From contig CP091730.1 of NCBI GenBank assembly GCA_022009915.1, positions 1,846,001 through 1,910,000 of the forward strand: a stretch of DNA of 64,000 nucleotides. The letters are read 5' to 3'. Position numbers and translations under genes: made by a program. Source of the DNA: Alistipes putredinis (GTDB taxonomy: Bacteria; Bacteroidota; Bacteroidia; Bacteroidales; Rikenellaceae). Under the pieces are notes generated by a model that saw only the letters and a program-made list of their open reading frames with translations, was not told where the DNA came from and did not search any database. Below are positions 19,158-30,210 of this stretch, piece after piece. The number at the start of each line of letters is the position of its first letter. The stretch's first letter is position 1.

Positions 19158-21968
19158 AGCGTCTTTACAATTTTTATCCATGCCTCGATACCGAAAAAAA
19201 CTGCGACGGGTTGCGCGACGAGGAGTAGGTGCCCGGATTGCGGCGGCTCTCTTCGAGCGGATTGGTCTTGAACATGTTGTTCAAAAAGAAGGTGAATCCC
19301 ATAAAGTTGCCTATCTCTTTGGTAACACGCAGATTGCACAGCCACAGCACGGGATACGACTCCTTTATCCTGCGATTTTCCAGAATCTGCTTCTGTATGT
19401 CCGGATTTATCTCGTCGCCGGCCTTGATTGGAACGAAGCGCAGATTGTCGGCAGAGAGATAACCGATAGGAGTAGTGTTATCCAGTCCCAGATACTCGTG
19501 CGTATCGCGCCAGATTGTCTGCACCGACAGCGAAACCACGAATCCGATTTTCGGGATATTGTGTATTATCCTCAAATTCGAGGACAGGCGCGTGTACCTG
19601 CTTCCGTCGCCCGAAGCATAAACGCCGATGTCCTTGTATTTTCCGGTGTTGGCATCGGGATTTTTCTGATAATAGGAATTCGAGGTCGAGTAGATATCGG
19701 TCCTCATGTAGGCTCCCGTAAGCACGAAAGAGGTACGGATGGCGCGAATCTGGCCGAAATCCATGTCCACCTCTATGCCCCGCGAGTCGTTCACCTTGTC
19801 GTTCATCGGGCGGTTGTAGCTCAACACCACCATGGTCGATTTATCGTAGCTGAGGCTCGGATACGTACCCTCACGCTCGGTTCCCTTATACTTTTTAAGT
19901 TCGAAGAGCTGGAAACTGCTGCGGTCCAATCCGAAAGAGTAGCCGTCGGTGAGTTTCTCGCGGTAACCCGTAACCGAAAGCCTCATATCTTTGATAGTCA
20001 AATCAACTCCCACTTCGCTCTTGCGGTTGCGGGCGATTTTCAGGTTCGGATTGGCCGTCTCGTATACCTTGGTTGTTATAATGCTCAGCGTCTGGTCGGA
20101 AGACACGCCGCTTTGGCCTATGTTGCTGAAATTCACGAAATCGAAATACGCCTTGTCGGGATACAGGAACACCAGAGGCGGCGCCTTTGCCGTAATGCCC
20201 CAGCCGCCGCGTATTTTCAGAATCTCGGGTATGATGTCGTAGGATGCGTTCACGCGCGGCGAGAGCACATTGCCACCCTCGGAGCGCGAAGGCTGAATCA
20301 TGTCGAAACGCAGGCCCAACTGCACTTTGAGTTCGCGCCCGAGAATCTTTTTGGTCATGTTGTCCTCGACGAAGGCCGAGAACTGGTTGAGCGCCGGAAT
20401 ATCGGTATACGGACGCATTCTCAAACCGCCCGACGGAGGCATCAGAGGGTCGAATACCTTGCCGCGGCCGAAATTGACATCCGTCTTCCACTCCACGCCG
20501 GCGATTATTCTGTTGCCGATGCCCCAGAACTCCGCGTACATGTTGGCCAAAGCCTTGCCGAATACGTTCAGAGGTTCGCCGTATGTGGTCATACGTGTAA
20601 GAAAACTCGTAAGGCAGGATATTTGTCGCCGCATCGTACCCGGGCTGGTGCGTATTGGTTATAGCATTGCCCTGCGCATCCAACACCGGCGAGGAAATGT
20701 TCGAGGCCACCGTCCCGTCGCGCATGGCCGAAGTGACCATATATCCGAAATTGCCCTTAATCTCCTGCACATAACCCTTCTGGCGGGAGTACGAGGCGGA
20801 GGCGCTGAAACGCAGCGATTTGAGGAAGTTCCTGTTAATCTGCCACGTTATGTTGGTATTGAACTTGAAACCCATGTTCTCGGACGAGCGTTTGCGCTGA
20901 TACTTCTTGTCCGACGGGTCGAGCTTCTGCGCATCCACGTCGGAATAGAATCCTACACCGGTGGTAGTCCGCACCACATCCTTGAATGTTTTTGGAATAC
21001 AGGACATTGGTGGTTATGCGCTGATACTGCTGGAACGGACGGCGTTCGTCGGCCAGCGACGAGGCATAGTCGAAATCGGCACTGAGCGTACCGCCTCTTT
21101 CGCCTAACCGGAAGCCCTTGCTGAGCGAAGCCTGCGTGAGTGTCGGGTTAATCTTGGCCCTGACCTGAAATGGGAAAGCGCCGGCTTTGGGATTGACAAT
21201 GATTACACCGGAGGTCAAATCGCCGTACTCCACCGAGGGTATGCCTCGTATGACATCCACGGACTCCACGTTGTCCACCGATATGGAGCGCAAGTCCACG
21301 CCCGAGCCTGCCGTCGATGAAAAACCGGTATTGAGCGTCCCCTCTGTCGCCGTATTGCCCACCTGCAAATTGGCATTGTTGGTGACCGGAGCGCCGTTCA
21401 CCACAATCGAAGTGCCCATGCTGTTGAGCGCATCGCCCGTAACCTGACGAATGGTGGCTTTCGAGGCGCTGCTGAGCGACGGATTGCCGGCAAGCTGTCC
21501 GGGTATAAGCTCCATTATATCGCCCAGCGACGTGGCTTGCAAATGGTCTATGGCAGAACGCGATATGGTGGACGAAGTGGATGCTCCGGCGGCATTGGCC
21601 TTGGCCACCACCTCCACCTTGTCGAGCCTGAACGAGTTCTCCTCCATCTCGATGCGAACAGTATCGCTTTTTCCGGCCACATCGATTTCCTTCTCACATG
21701 TTACCATTCCGACCATCTGGGCCATGATTTTGCCCTTGCCGTGCGGAACGTCCCTCAGAACCGAATGACCGGCGGCATCGCTCACTCCCCATATGCCGTA
21801 TTCGGGGAAACCGAAAACTGCACCCGTGACGGGTTTCGAAGTCTGTTTGGAGACGACTTTCACATTCACTTCCGTCTTTGGAGCGGCGGCATGACAAAAC
21901 GCTGTCGCAAGCAGAGACAAGAGCATGCAGGCGAACAGTTTCTTCGATATTTTTCCAGTAGGGCGCAT
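19154..21968 (-). CDS. TonB-dependent outer-membrane receptor
   Basis: This transporter imports a ligand across the outer membrane using TonB energy. From ATG at 21968 a signal peptide (ACMLLSLLATAFCHAAA) is followed by a carboxypeptidase-like regulatory domain (residues 30-110). The plug follows with LIPGQLAGNP, IVVNGAPVTNN and the consensus IRGIPSVEYGDLTSGVIIV, then a 22-strand-type barrel ending FGIEAWIKIVKTL. Shifts lie near 21000, 20590 and 19190. The total of about 938 residues is normal. Its stop overlaps the DUF4876 start. The absence of SusD suggests it is not a classical glycan system; metal, haem, peptide or cobamide ligands remain possible. Confidence 0.9.
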
Positions 21969-22066
21969 CGGCCGAATTGTTTTTTTGGGTGCGATTTCAA
22001 TCAAACAAGCGACCCGTATGTCTTCTTTCACACACAGGTCGCCGATATATAAAACTTTATTTTTGC

Positions 22067-23056
22067 TTATACTCTTTCCCCTAACGGAACTACTTCCGCA
22101 TCGGTAGCGGCTTTCACGCAACGAACGGGGATAGCCAAATCGTAAGTTTTGCTCTTGCTGTAAAGCGGAAACAGGTTATATTCGAAATCACTCAACTGGG
22201 ATTTGTCTTCGCTGGTATAGGAAGACCAGAAATAACATGCATCCGGCAAATAGATTTTGTCGAGGTTGTTCTTGTTGAACTGGCCGCAGGGCGCAACTTT
22301 CATGGAATTGAACAGTGCCACGGCTGCATCGTACTCCTCTTTGGTAGCCATATCGTAATCGTACAAGGCAATCGCTTCCAGTCCCTTGTTGATTGCACTC
22401 ATCTGCTCTGCATTCGGAAGCCTCCCAGCCTCCCGGGCATGGAGAGTTATATGCTTCCGACCAGTTTTTACCTTTTATTATTATAAAAGAGTTCGATCCA
22501 AGACCATGTGTCGGAGTAATTGCTGTTTACGGCAGTCTCGCCACCCTTAGCGACCGGCTTGTTTTGGCCCCACTGGTAGTAATTGCCCACAGCAGCCTTG
22601 ATATTGGCAGCTTTGGCAGCCTCATCGGTAAGCGTAGCGTCATACGCTTCCGTCGCGCCGACGTTTCTATCGAGCATCAACAAACCGAGAGAGGAGGAGA
22701 AGTCCAGAATCTGATACCTTGCAATCTGACCTTTGACGGTAATGACCGCAGAGACGGATTTTTCACCGACCGTCGCCGTTATGGTAACGGGCAGCTCGGT
22801 GTCTGCGCAGTCTATTATTTGAAAGGTCAAGCCGCCGTTCGCATCGACGCTTATAACTTCTGGCCTGCTCGAAGTCCATTCCACAGTCTTGCCGTCCAGT
22901 GCGTCCTGCGGCGTTACATCAAGCTCTCAATGAGGGCAGAGCCTCGTCGGTATAAACCGTTGCCGTAGCCGGCACAATGGAGATTTTGACGCTTTCATCC
23001 TTGTCATCGGAACATGCTGCAAAAGCCAATGCGGCCAAAGCAATAGCGTAGATCAT
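22067..23056 (-). CDS. Lipoprotein with Ig-like domain and FISUMP-like C-terminal domain
   Basis: This is the first gene of the TonB operon. ATG at 23056 gives MIYAIALAALAFAACSDDKDE, a lipoprotein signal. After a shift near 22930 comes a BIG2-type Ig-like domain (WTSSRPEVISVDANGGLTFQ). The C-terminal part has the Fibrobacter-succinogenes-major-paralogous layout: LDRNVGA, NYYQWGQNKPV, then W..A and CPGGWEA, FWSSYTSED and a closing LAIPVRCV. Shifts near 22470 and 22430 separate these blocks. Such proteins are surface-exposed in Bacteroidetes, with unknown ligands. It lies 98 bases upstream of the receptor gene. Confidence 0.72.
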
Positions 23057-23088
23057 GATTCAGTTTAATTAATAAAAAAATTATATTA

Positions 23089-23120
23089 CAAATATAGATA
23101 TTATGATTCGTATATGCAAA
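23089..23120 (-). promoter_or_regulatory. Promoter of the TonB/DUF4876 operon
   Basis: On the minus strand TTTG (23117-23120), exactly 20 bases, then TATATTTG (23089-23096) matches the full Bacteroidetes sigma-ABfr consensus TTTG-N19-21-TAnnTTTG. The first codon at 23056 lies 32 bases downstream. Confidence 0.7.
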
Positions 23121-23299
23121 TCCGAAAAAAATCGAGACGCCCGCAACTGCCGTTACGAGCGCCCCGTTTGAAAAAAAGCATTCACTAATCAAGCGGGTAC
23201 GGCCGGAAAAACATCGAGAGAGCAGACAGATGCGTCCACTATATTTCGCAGGACGAACCGCCAGAAAAACCTTACAGAATACGGCTCGGCGGCGGACCC

Positions 23300-23793
23300 T
23301 CAATGTCCGACAACCTCTTTTTTTAAGATAGTCGAGAAGGCCTTCGCAGGCATCTTCCAACATGTCGAGCACTATTTCGAACCCCTCTGCGCCCTCGTAA
23401 TAAGGGTCGGGCACATACCGGCTCTCCGCATACTTGCGGCAAAAATCGGTCATACGGCATATCTTGTCGCCTGCCTCGATACTCGGGGCAAGACGGTAAA
23501 GCGTATGGTAGTTGTTGTCGTCCATTGCGATAATCATGTCCGCATCGTCGAAATCGCTGCTGCGCACAGGCCGCGAAATGTGCGTAATGTCATACCCGCG
23601 TCTTGCGGCTGCACGCCGCATTCTCGCATCGGCCTTCTCTCCCGCATGACCGCCGTAGGTTCCGGCCGAGTCGCATTCGATTCTGTCACCCAATCCGGCC
23701 TTTTCGACCGCACGACTCATTACGGTCTGGGCCGCCGGCGAACGGCAGATGTTTCCCCAGACACACGAACAGCAGTTTGTATTTCTTTTCCAT
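23300..23793 (-). CDS. Low-molecular-weight protein-tyrosine phosphatase
   Basis: This is a cytoplasmic phosphotyrosine hydrolase. The C-x5-R loop is CLGNICRS near residue 11; the general acid lies in VPDPYYEG near residue 118. An extra A in the GGGAAAC stretch near 23757 disrupts the loop in the literal frame and is clearly an error. Near the C-terminus an A-run indel at about 23324-23330 gives an end LKKEVVGH at 23300. ATG at 23799, two codons upstream of 23793, is an equally possible start. It is transcribed away from grpE, from a shared 146-base gap. Bacteroidetes often place this enzyme alone; a capsule link is not evident here. Confidence 0.88.
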
Positions 23794-23869
23794 TGGCATC
23801 GTCTTCTTTTATGAAGAGCAAAGATAACGACTTTAACGCTATGCACAGGCAAAGGAGCGGGATTTTGAC

Positions 23870-23877
23870 TATCTTTG
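23870..23877 (+). promoter_or_regulatory. -7 promoter element of grpE-dnaJ
   Basis: TATCTTTG is an exact TAnnTTTG match, 62 bases upstream of the grpE ATG. I saw no CIRCE inverted repeat in the gap, so HrcA control is not supported. Confidence 0.5.
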
Positions 23878-23939
23878 TCAGCCATCGGGCATGGTATACT
23901 ATTTGATTCACCCCTTACAAGTACAAAAATACATGACAT

Positions 23940-24530
23940 ATGAGCAATAACAAAGCCAAAGAGAAACATCCTGAAAACGAAAACGTTACCACGGAAAACG
24001 GATTCATAGAAGGAGAGGCGTACCCGAACTGCGACGGCGAGCCGTGTGCCAATGTGGCAGACGACGATGACAATTCGGCACCGCAGGCCGAAGACTTCAA
24101 AAAGCAGGCGGAAGAGTGGAAAGACAAGTACATGCGTCTTTCGGCCGAATTCGACAACTACCGCAAACGGACGCTCAAAGAGAAGATGGACCTGATAACC
24201 TCGGGAGGAGAGGACATCATAAAAGCGATGCTGACGGTCGTGGACGACATGGACCGCGCACTGGCAGCACTCGAAGTTTCGACCGATGTCGAAGCGGTAA
24301 AGAAAGGCGTAGAACTGATTTCCCAGAAACTCGGAGACACGCTGCGCTCCAAAGGCGTGAGCGAAATCGAGGCCTTGGGCAAAGAACTCGACACCGACCT
24401 GCACGAAGCCGTGGCCAAGATTCCGGCTCCCGACAAAGAGCATAGCGGCAAGATTCTGGACGTCGTTCAGAAAGGGTACAAGCTCAAAGACAAAGTTATC
24501 AGATACGCAAAAGTAGTTGTAGGAGAGTAA
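23940..24530 (+). CDS. grpE: Nucleotide exchange factor GrpE
   Basis: GrpE releases ADP from DnaK. The first 55 residues are an acidic disordered tail, followed by the long coiled coil (EEWKDKYMRLSAEFDNYRKR) and the C-terminal beta domain with the family signature ending KGYKLKDKVIRYAKVVVGE. The frame is intact and the length of 196 residues is normal. dnaJ starts six bases after the stop, so the two form an operon. Confidence 0.95.
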   Translation: MSNNKAKEKHPENENVTTENGFIEGEAYPNCDGEPCANVADDDDNSAPQAEDFKKQAEEWKDKYMRLSAEFDNYRKRTLKEKMDLITSGGEDIIKAMLTVVDDMDRALAALEVSTDVEAVKKGVELISQKLGDTLRSKGVSEIEALGKELDTDLHEAVAKIPAPDKEHSGKILDVVQKGYKLKDKVIRYAKVVVGE

Positions 24531-24536
24531 CATATC

Positions 24537-25719
24537 ATGGCAAAAAGAGATTACTACGAAGTACTTGGTGTGAGCCGTAACGCCAATGCCGACGAAATAA
24601 AGAAGGCATACCGTCAGGCCGCAATCAAATACCACCCGGACAAAAACCCAGGAGACAAAGAGGCCGAAGACAAATTCAAGGAGGCGGCCGAGGCATACGA
24701 CGTATTGAGCAATCCGGACAAACGCGCCCGCTACGACCAGTTCGGCCACGAAGGCATGAATGCCGGCATGGGCGGCGGTGGCGGAGCCTCTTACGGAGGA
24801 TTCTCCATGGAGGACATCTTCCGCAACTTCGGCGACATATTCGGAGGCCACTTCGGCGGCTTTTCGGGATTCGAGCAGAGTCAGGGAGGCTCGGGCCGCA
24901 GAGTGAACCGCGGCTCCGACCTGAGAGTAAAGGTAAAAGCTCTCTCTCAAAGAGATAGCCCACGGCACCACGAAAAACTCAAAAATAAGCAAACTCGTCG
25001 CATGCGACAAATGCGGGGGAACGGGCGCAAAAGATTCGGCCTCGTACTCGACATGCTCCGCCTGCAACGGTTCGGGATACGTGACCAGAGTGGTGAATAC
25101 ATTCTTCGGCCGCACGCAGACCACGCAGCCCTGCGGACAGTGCCACGGCGAAGGTAAAATCATCACATCGCCGTGCGAAAAATGCAAGGGCGAAGGCGTC
25201 GTAAAGGCCGAAGAGGTAATCGAAATAAAGATTCCTGCCGGCGTGTCGGAAGGCATGCAGCTCTCGGTCAGCGGCAAGGGAAATGCGGCGCGGCACGGAG
25301 GCGTGAACGGCGATTTGCTCGTACTGATAGAGGAGGAGAAGGATACGGTTCTCGTGCGCGACGGAAACGACCTTATCTGCAACATGAACATAACTATTCC
25401 GACGGCCCTGCTCGGCGGCGAGATAGAAGTGCCGACGGTAGACTCCAAGGCCCGAATCAAAATAGAGCCAGGAACGCATGCCGGCAAGGTGCTTCGCCTG
25501 CGCGGCAAAGGCATCCCCGACATAAACGGCTACGGACAGGGCGACCAGCTCGTCGTAATAGACATCACCGTGCCGTCCAAACTGTCCGCAGAGGAGAAGA
25601 AAAATCGTGGAGCAGCTGGCCGACAAGCCTTCGTTCAAAAAGGCCGAATCGACCAAAAACCAAAAATATTTTTCGACCGCATGCACAACTTTTTTTCCGG
25701 TAGAAAGCCGTATCTTTGA
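24537..25719 (+). CDS. dnaJ: Chaperone protein DnaJ
   Basis: DnaJ delivers clients to DnaK and stimulates its ATPase. Residues 1-70 are the J domain with HPD at 33-35, followed by a Gly/Phe-rich linker (GGFSMEDIFRNFGDIFGG). The zinc domain has four CxxCxGxG repeats (CDKCGGTG, CSACNGSG, CGQCHGEG, CEKCKGEG). Two C-terminal substrate-binding domains close the protein. Shifts near 24943 and 25050 separate the J part from the zinc domain, and one or two near 25605 and 25670 affect the C-terminus. The end FFDRMHNFF is family-like, but the exact stop (25700-25719) is uncertain. Confidence 0.93.
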
Positions 25720-25755
25720 AAAGTGTTTACATGATAGGACAAACCGTTACCGAGT

Positions 25756-26048
25756 ATGATTTTCTTTTCGCAGCGCAAACCGAAGGCATTCGACTACAAG
25801 CCCCGCTACTACGACCCTGAAAAGGAACGCAGAGAACAGAGGCGCAGAGAGTTGTGCGGACCCGACACGTATCATCCAAACGAGGAGTACAAGCCCGGGA
25901 TGTATCTGCGCAATCAGATCCGCGAAAGACGCGCCTATCGCATAAGCAAGGACCGCGAGGCCAAACGCAATTCCATGCTGCGACTCGCCGTCATACTCGT
26001 GCTGCTCGTACTGGTCGCCTATTTGATGTTTTTTCAGATAAGCCATGA
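25756..26048 (+). CDS. Small single-span membrane protein upstream of mutL
   Basis: This is a basic protein of about 98 residues with a charged N-terminal cytoplasmic part (FDYKPRYYDPEKERREQRRRE) and one C-terminal transmembrane helix (LRLAVILVLLVLVAYLMFF). With one extra T in the run at 26028-26033 it ends SDKP and its stop overlaps the mutL start (ATGA at 26045-26048). Proteins of this shape are conserved next to mutL in Bacteroidetes; some databases wrongly label them riboflavin synthase. The function is unknown, and the coupling to mutL may be only translational. Confidence 0.65.
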
Positions 26049-27916
26049 CCGACAGGATAAAACTGCTGCCAGACTCCGTCGCCAACCAAATCGCCGCAGG
26101 AGAGGTCGGTAACCGGCCGGCCTCGGTGGTCAAGGAGTCCTTATGGAAAATGCCGTCGATGCCGGCAGCAAAATCGTCACGGTCAATTTCAGGGACGGAG
26201 GCAAGGAACTGATTCAAGTCGTGGACGACGGCTGCGGCATGTCGCCCATGGACGCGAGAATGGCTTTCGACCGTCACCCCACCAGCAAAATCACCGAAGT
26301 CGAGGACATATACAAACTCATGACGTTCGGATTCCGCGGCGAGGCATTGGCATCCATTGCAGCTGTCGCGCAGGTCGAGCTTCTCACGCGCCAGCAGAGT
26401 AAGGAAATCGGAACGCACGTCAATATAGAAGGCGGGAAATTCACTTCGCAACAACCGGCCGCATGCAGCAGCGGTGCGCAATTCTTCGTGCGTAACCTGT
26501 TCTACAACGTTCCTGCGCGAAGACGCTTTCTGGACAAGAGCACCACAGAGGCGGCGCACATCACGGCGGAATTCCAGCGGGTGGCGCTGTGTCATCCGGA
26601 AGTGGCGTTCCAGACTCTACAACAACGACGCACCCGTATACGACCTGCCCGCGGCACCGCTCAAACAGCGCGTCATAGGCATCATAGGCAAAAGCATCGC
26701 AGGGAAGCTGCTCGACGTCTCGGCACAGACTTCGATAGTGTCGGTGAGCGGATTCATCGGTTCGCCGGCATCGGCCCGACAGCGCACCAAGGAGCAGTTT
26801 CTGTTCGTAAACGGCCGCTATTTCAAAAAGCGCGTATTTCCACAAGGCGATTTTGCAGGCCTACGAAAAAAACTGATTCCAAAAAAACGGTGCAGCCGTC
26901 GTACTTCATATATCTGGCAATCGATCCGGAGTCGATAGACGTGAACGTACACCCGCAAAAGACCGAGATTAAGTTCAGCGACAACATCTCCGTATGGCAA
27001 ATCATAAATGCTGCGGTACGCGAGACGCTGGCGAAAACGGGCGTAGTGCCGCTTATGGATTTCGATGCCGAATGCAGAGCGGACCTGCCGGTGATGACCA
27101 ACGACAAAAACAGTACGCGAACCCTCGACGGTGCGAAGGACCGACTACAATCCGTTCATAGATTACGCCGCACCGCAACCCTCGCGCATGGCAGACGTCT
27201 CGGATTTCGTGCGGGGCTACGATTTCAAGTCCGAAGAACCGCAGTTCCCGACAGTCGAAGAGCTGCCGCAGTCCATACCCGACATAGAATTCGTAGAAGA
27301 ACAGCCGGCGCAGCAGAGCCGCATGGAGATAGAGACGGACTCGGCGCAGGCCTTTACCTGCGTAACCTGCATAGGCCGCGGTTACGCCTCGGCCGTATAT
27401 GACGAGAAGTTGGTCGTCGTCGATTTGCGCAGAGCGGAGGAGTCGGTCGCCTATCACAACTACATTTCGATGCTGAAAAAAACGGCAGCAGCGTCACCGA
27501 AAGACTGCTGTTCGCCGAAAAGATGGTGCTTTTCAATCGACGATTTCTCGCTTCTGCAAGAAACGCACGGAGAATTCATCCGAATGGGATTCGACATCAA
27601 GTTTTTAGACAACCACGCAATCGAGATTTGCGGAGTACCGTCGGACGCACGCTTGGAAAGCATCGACGAGATGATATACGAAATGCTCGACACGATTCGC
27701 GACAGCGTTCTTTCGCCCGCCGACCTCAGACGCGAAAAACTGGCGACGATAATGGCCCGCAACGCAGCCCGCGGCTCTGCCGGAACATACAACGCAGAGC
27801 AGGCCGCCGCGATACTGTCGGCCTTGGCAGCGAGCGAGAACATACGCTACACGCCGAGCGGCAAGGCCGTGATGACCGAAATCGGATTCGATGAGATTAA
27901 AAACAGACTGAAATAA
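26045..27916 (+). CDS. mutL: DNA mismatch repair protein MutL
   Basis: MutL links mismatch recognition by MutS to strand removal. The GHKL ATPase motifs are visible: ENAVDAGSK, DDGCGM and TFGFRGEALASI, then the transducer domain with VNVHPQKTEIKF. The C-terminal dimerisation domain ends LAASENIRYTPSGKAVMTEI. No clear DQHAAHER-type endonuclease motif could be read in the C-terminal domain; the equivalent segment is RLLFAEKMV. Shifts occur near 26108, 26142, 26615, 26860, 27130, 27480 and 27520. The total of about 623 residues is normal. As the downstream genes are equally broken, this is error rather than a mutator allele. Confidence 0.92.
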
Positions 27917-27928
27917 ATAAGAGAACGA

Positions 27929-28545
27929 ATGATGTCAAGTTACCTGCGCACCCCTCCCGTAGTGCAAAAACCTCATAATAATAAACATACTTTTCCTTAT
28001 GGCGGAGAACCTTCTGCCGTTCGGGAACAAAATAGTAGAGTACCTCGCCCTTTTTCGGCATCGGAAGTCCGTTCTTCCATCTCTATCAGGTGGTTACGTA
28101 CATGTTTCTGCACGGAGGTTTTTCGCATCTGTTTTTCAACATGTTCGCTCTGTGGATGTTCGGCCGGACGCTCGAATACGAACTCGGCAGCCGCAACTTC
28201 CTCATCTATTATATGGTCTGCGGCATCGGAGCGGCGCTGCTGCAACTCGGCGTAGGATATTTGGAGGGCGTGCCTCTGAACGTTCCGACCGTCGGAGCGT
28301 CGGGTGCGATATTCGGCATACTTCTGGCATTCGGCATGCTGCACCCTAATGACATAATAATGCTTCTGTTTCCTCCGATTCCAATCAAGGCCAAATGGTT
28401 CGTGGTGATATACGGAGTCATCGAGCTGCTGGCAGGCATATCCGGCAGGATGGCCCACGTGGCGCACTTCGCGCATGTCGGCGGCATGCTGTGGGGATTT
28501 CTGCTGCTGGTTTAGTGGAAGCGGAAAGGAAAGATATTCTATTAG
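27929..28545 (+). CDS. Rhomboid family intramembrane serine protease
   Basis: This is a polytopic membrane protease that cleaves transmembrane substrates. The Ser-His dyad is visible as GASGAIFG near residue 125 and AHFAHVGGM near residue 185. The family segment YMFLHGGFSHLFFNMFALWMFG covers the L1 loop and second helix. At least three shifts break the N-terminal 60 codons (near 27970, 28030 and 28060), and one near 28512 hides an end KRKGKIFY at 28545. The next gene begins 12 bases later. Confidence 0.85.
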
Positions 28546-28557
28546 ACTTATCGGGCC

Positions 28558-29740
28558 ATGTCCAGCAATCATTACTATAATTACGGCACGAAGCACAGCC
28601 GCAAAGGCTCGCGGCGCAGAGGAGCGGCGGCGATTCCGGACGCATTAATCGCAATCGTCACGCTCGACGTCTCCGCGGCCATGCTGCTCTCTTTCACCGC
28701 GCAGTGGATTCATCCCGAAAAGGCGGGCTGCTTCCGGTGCTGTGTCTCGTAATTCCGGTGCTGTACATAATCGAAACCGCACTGCTGCTATACTGGACAA
28801 TCCGCTGGAAGAAACTGGCCTTTCTGCCGCTCTGCGTACTGGCAGTCGGACTTTTCGGTCTGAACGGATTCTTCAAGCCGGAGTTCGGCCGCACATATTC
28901 CGAACCCCCGCGCGACAAGTCGGCATTCACCGTGATGACATACAATGTCATGGGCATCATGCACAGGGAGAACAACAATGCTCTATTCGAGCATGGACAC
29001 CGTCGCCGGCATCATAGCATCCGAAAGGCCAGACATACTCTGCATACAGGAATTTCAATCAACGGCCGAAGCGCCCAAAGAGCGATTCGATGAACTGCTC
29101 GACTGGCTCCCGTACAGCACGACGGCATACAAACGCGAGACGAGCACGAACCGAGGCTGGGGCGTGGCGATATACAGCCGCTATCCGATTCTGAAAACAG
29201 GCGTCATAGACTACGACGGGACATCCAACTCCTCCAAATGGGCCGACATCCGGATAGACAACGACACGGTAAGGGTCTTCTGCTCGCATCTGCAAACCAC
29301 CGCCATATCCACGTCCGACCACGATTTCATCACCAACATGGATTTCGTAACCGACAGCACGCGCAGCGAAAAGTTAGGCAGCATATACAACAAACTGCAA
29401 CAGAATTTTTTTCTATCCGCGCCCGTCAGGCCGACTCGCTCTCCCAGCATATCGCCGCATCACCTCACCCCGTCGTCGTATGCGGAGATTTCAACGACAC
29501 GCCCATGTCGTACGTGTATCACACCATGAGCCGCGGCCTGAAAGACGGGTTCAAACAGGCGGGGCACGGAATGCAGAGCACATACAGAGGATTCTTCGAC
29601 ATGCTGCGCATCGACTATATCCTGCACTCGCCCGAAATGCAGACCGTAAGATACGACGTGCCCGATTTCGACGTTTCGGACCATAATCCGGTCGTAGCCG
29701 ATATAAAAATTCGTCAAAGGAAAAAAGCAAATGGTTATAG
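28558..29740 (+). CDS. Membrane-anchored endonuclease/exonuclease/phosphatase family protein
   Basis: The N-terminus has a basic tail and three hydrophobic helices (ALIAIVTLDVSAAMLLSF, LPVLCLVIPVLYIIETALLLYW, LAFLPLCVLAVGLFGL). A catalytic EEP domain on the outer side follows: MTYNVMG, LCIQEFQ (metal-binding Glu), NRGWGVAIYSRYP, VVCGDFNDTP and the closing VSDHNPVVADI. Shifts lie near 28728, 28985, 29408 and 29725. The natural end KKSKWL at 29740 overlaps the next start by ten bases. Substrates of this Bacteroidetes family are not established; nucleic acid or phospholipid phosphodiester bonds are possible. Confidence 0.82.
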
Positions 29741-30177
29741 ACTCTCTGAAAAACAGCGACAGATACGCCGTCCTGAGTCCGGCAATGTCGCAGGCATTCG
29801 ATTTCATACGCCGCAGCGACCTCGCGGCTCTTGCCGACGGCAAGTATGAAATATGCGGCAACGATGTATTTTTGACCGTCGGCTCGCACGATTTGCGGGA
29901 ACCGGACGATGCCCCGCTCGAAGTGCACGACAAGTACATAGACATTCAGATTGTCCTTTCGGGCAGAGAAACTTTCGGCTGGGCGGCAAGGCCGGCGCTG
30001 GTTGCGGCTCGCGGAGAGTTCGACACTCAAAAGGACATACAGTTCTTCGACGACACGCCGTCGCTCCGCTTTACGCTTGAAGCCGGAGAATTCGCGGTAT
30101 TCTTCCCCTCCGATGCGCATGCCCCGCTAATAGGAAGCGGAAGAGTGCGGAAGTGCATAATAAAGGTCAAGGCCTGA
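29731..30177 (+). CDS. YhcH/YjgK/YiaL family protein (DUF386)
   Basis: This is an intact 148-residue cupin-like protein. The conserved metal-binding residues are present in LEVHDKYIDIQIVLSG and FFPSDAHAPLIGSG. E. coli relatives take part in sialic acid or sugar catabolism, where they may act as anomerases or isomerases. The overlap with the upstream endonuclease gene suggests co-translation, but no sialic acid genes lie nearby. Confidence 0.85.
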   Translation: MVIDSLKNSDRYAVLSPAMSQAFDFIRRSDLAALADGKYEICGNDVFLTVGSHDLREPDDAPLEVHDKYIDIQIVLSGRETFGWAARPALVAARGEFDTQKDIQFFDDTPSLRFTLEAGEFAVFFPSDAHAPLIGSGRVRKCIIKVKA

Positions 30178-30210
30178 AAAAAACGGCCGAATCTTTTCGT
30201 TCGCCGGACC

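Noticed and set aside
18859..20664. A 601-codon open frame on the plus strand
   Set aside because: It lies antisense to the TonB receptor, has no recognisable domain, and is explained by the codon bias of the real gene.
23004..25523. An 839-codon open frame on the minus strand spanning the phosphatase and grpE-dnaJ
   Set aside because: Only its middle part is real (the tyrosine phosphatase). The rest is antisense to grpE and dnaJ, joined by chance and by an indel.
26045..27916. Possible natural mutator state from a broken mutL
   Set aside because: The breaks sit in short homopolymers like those in essential genes nearby, so they most likely come from sequencing.
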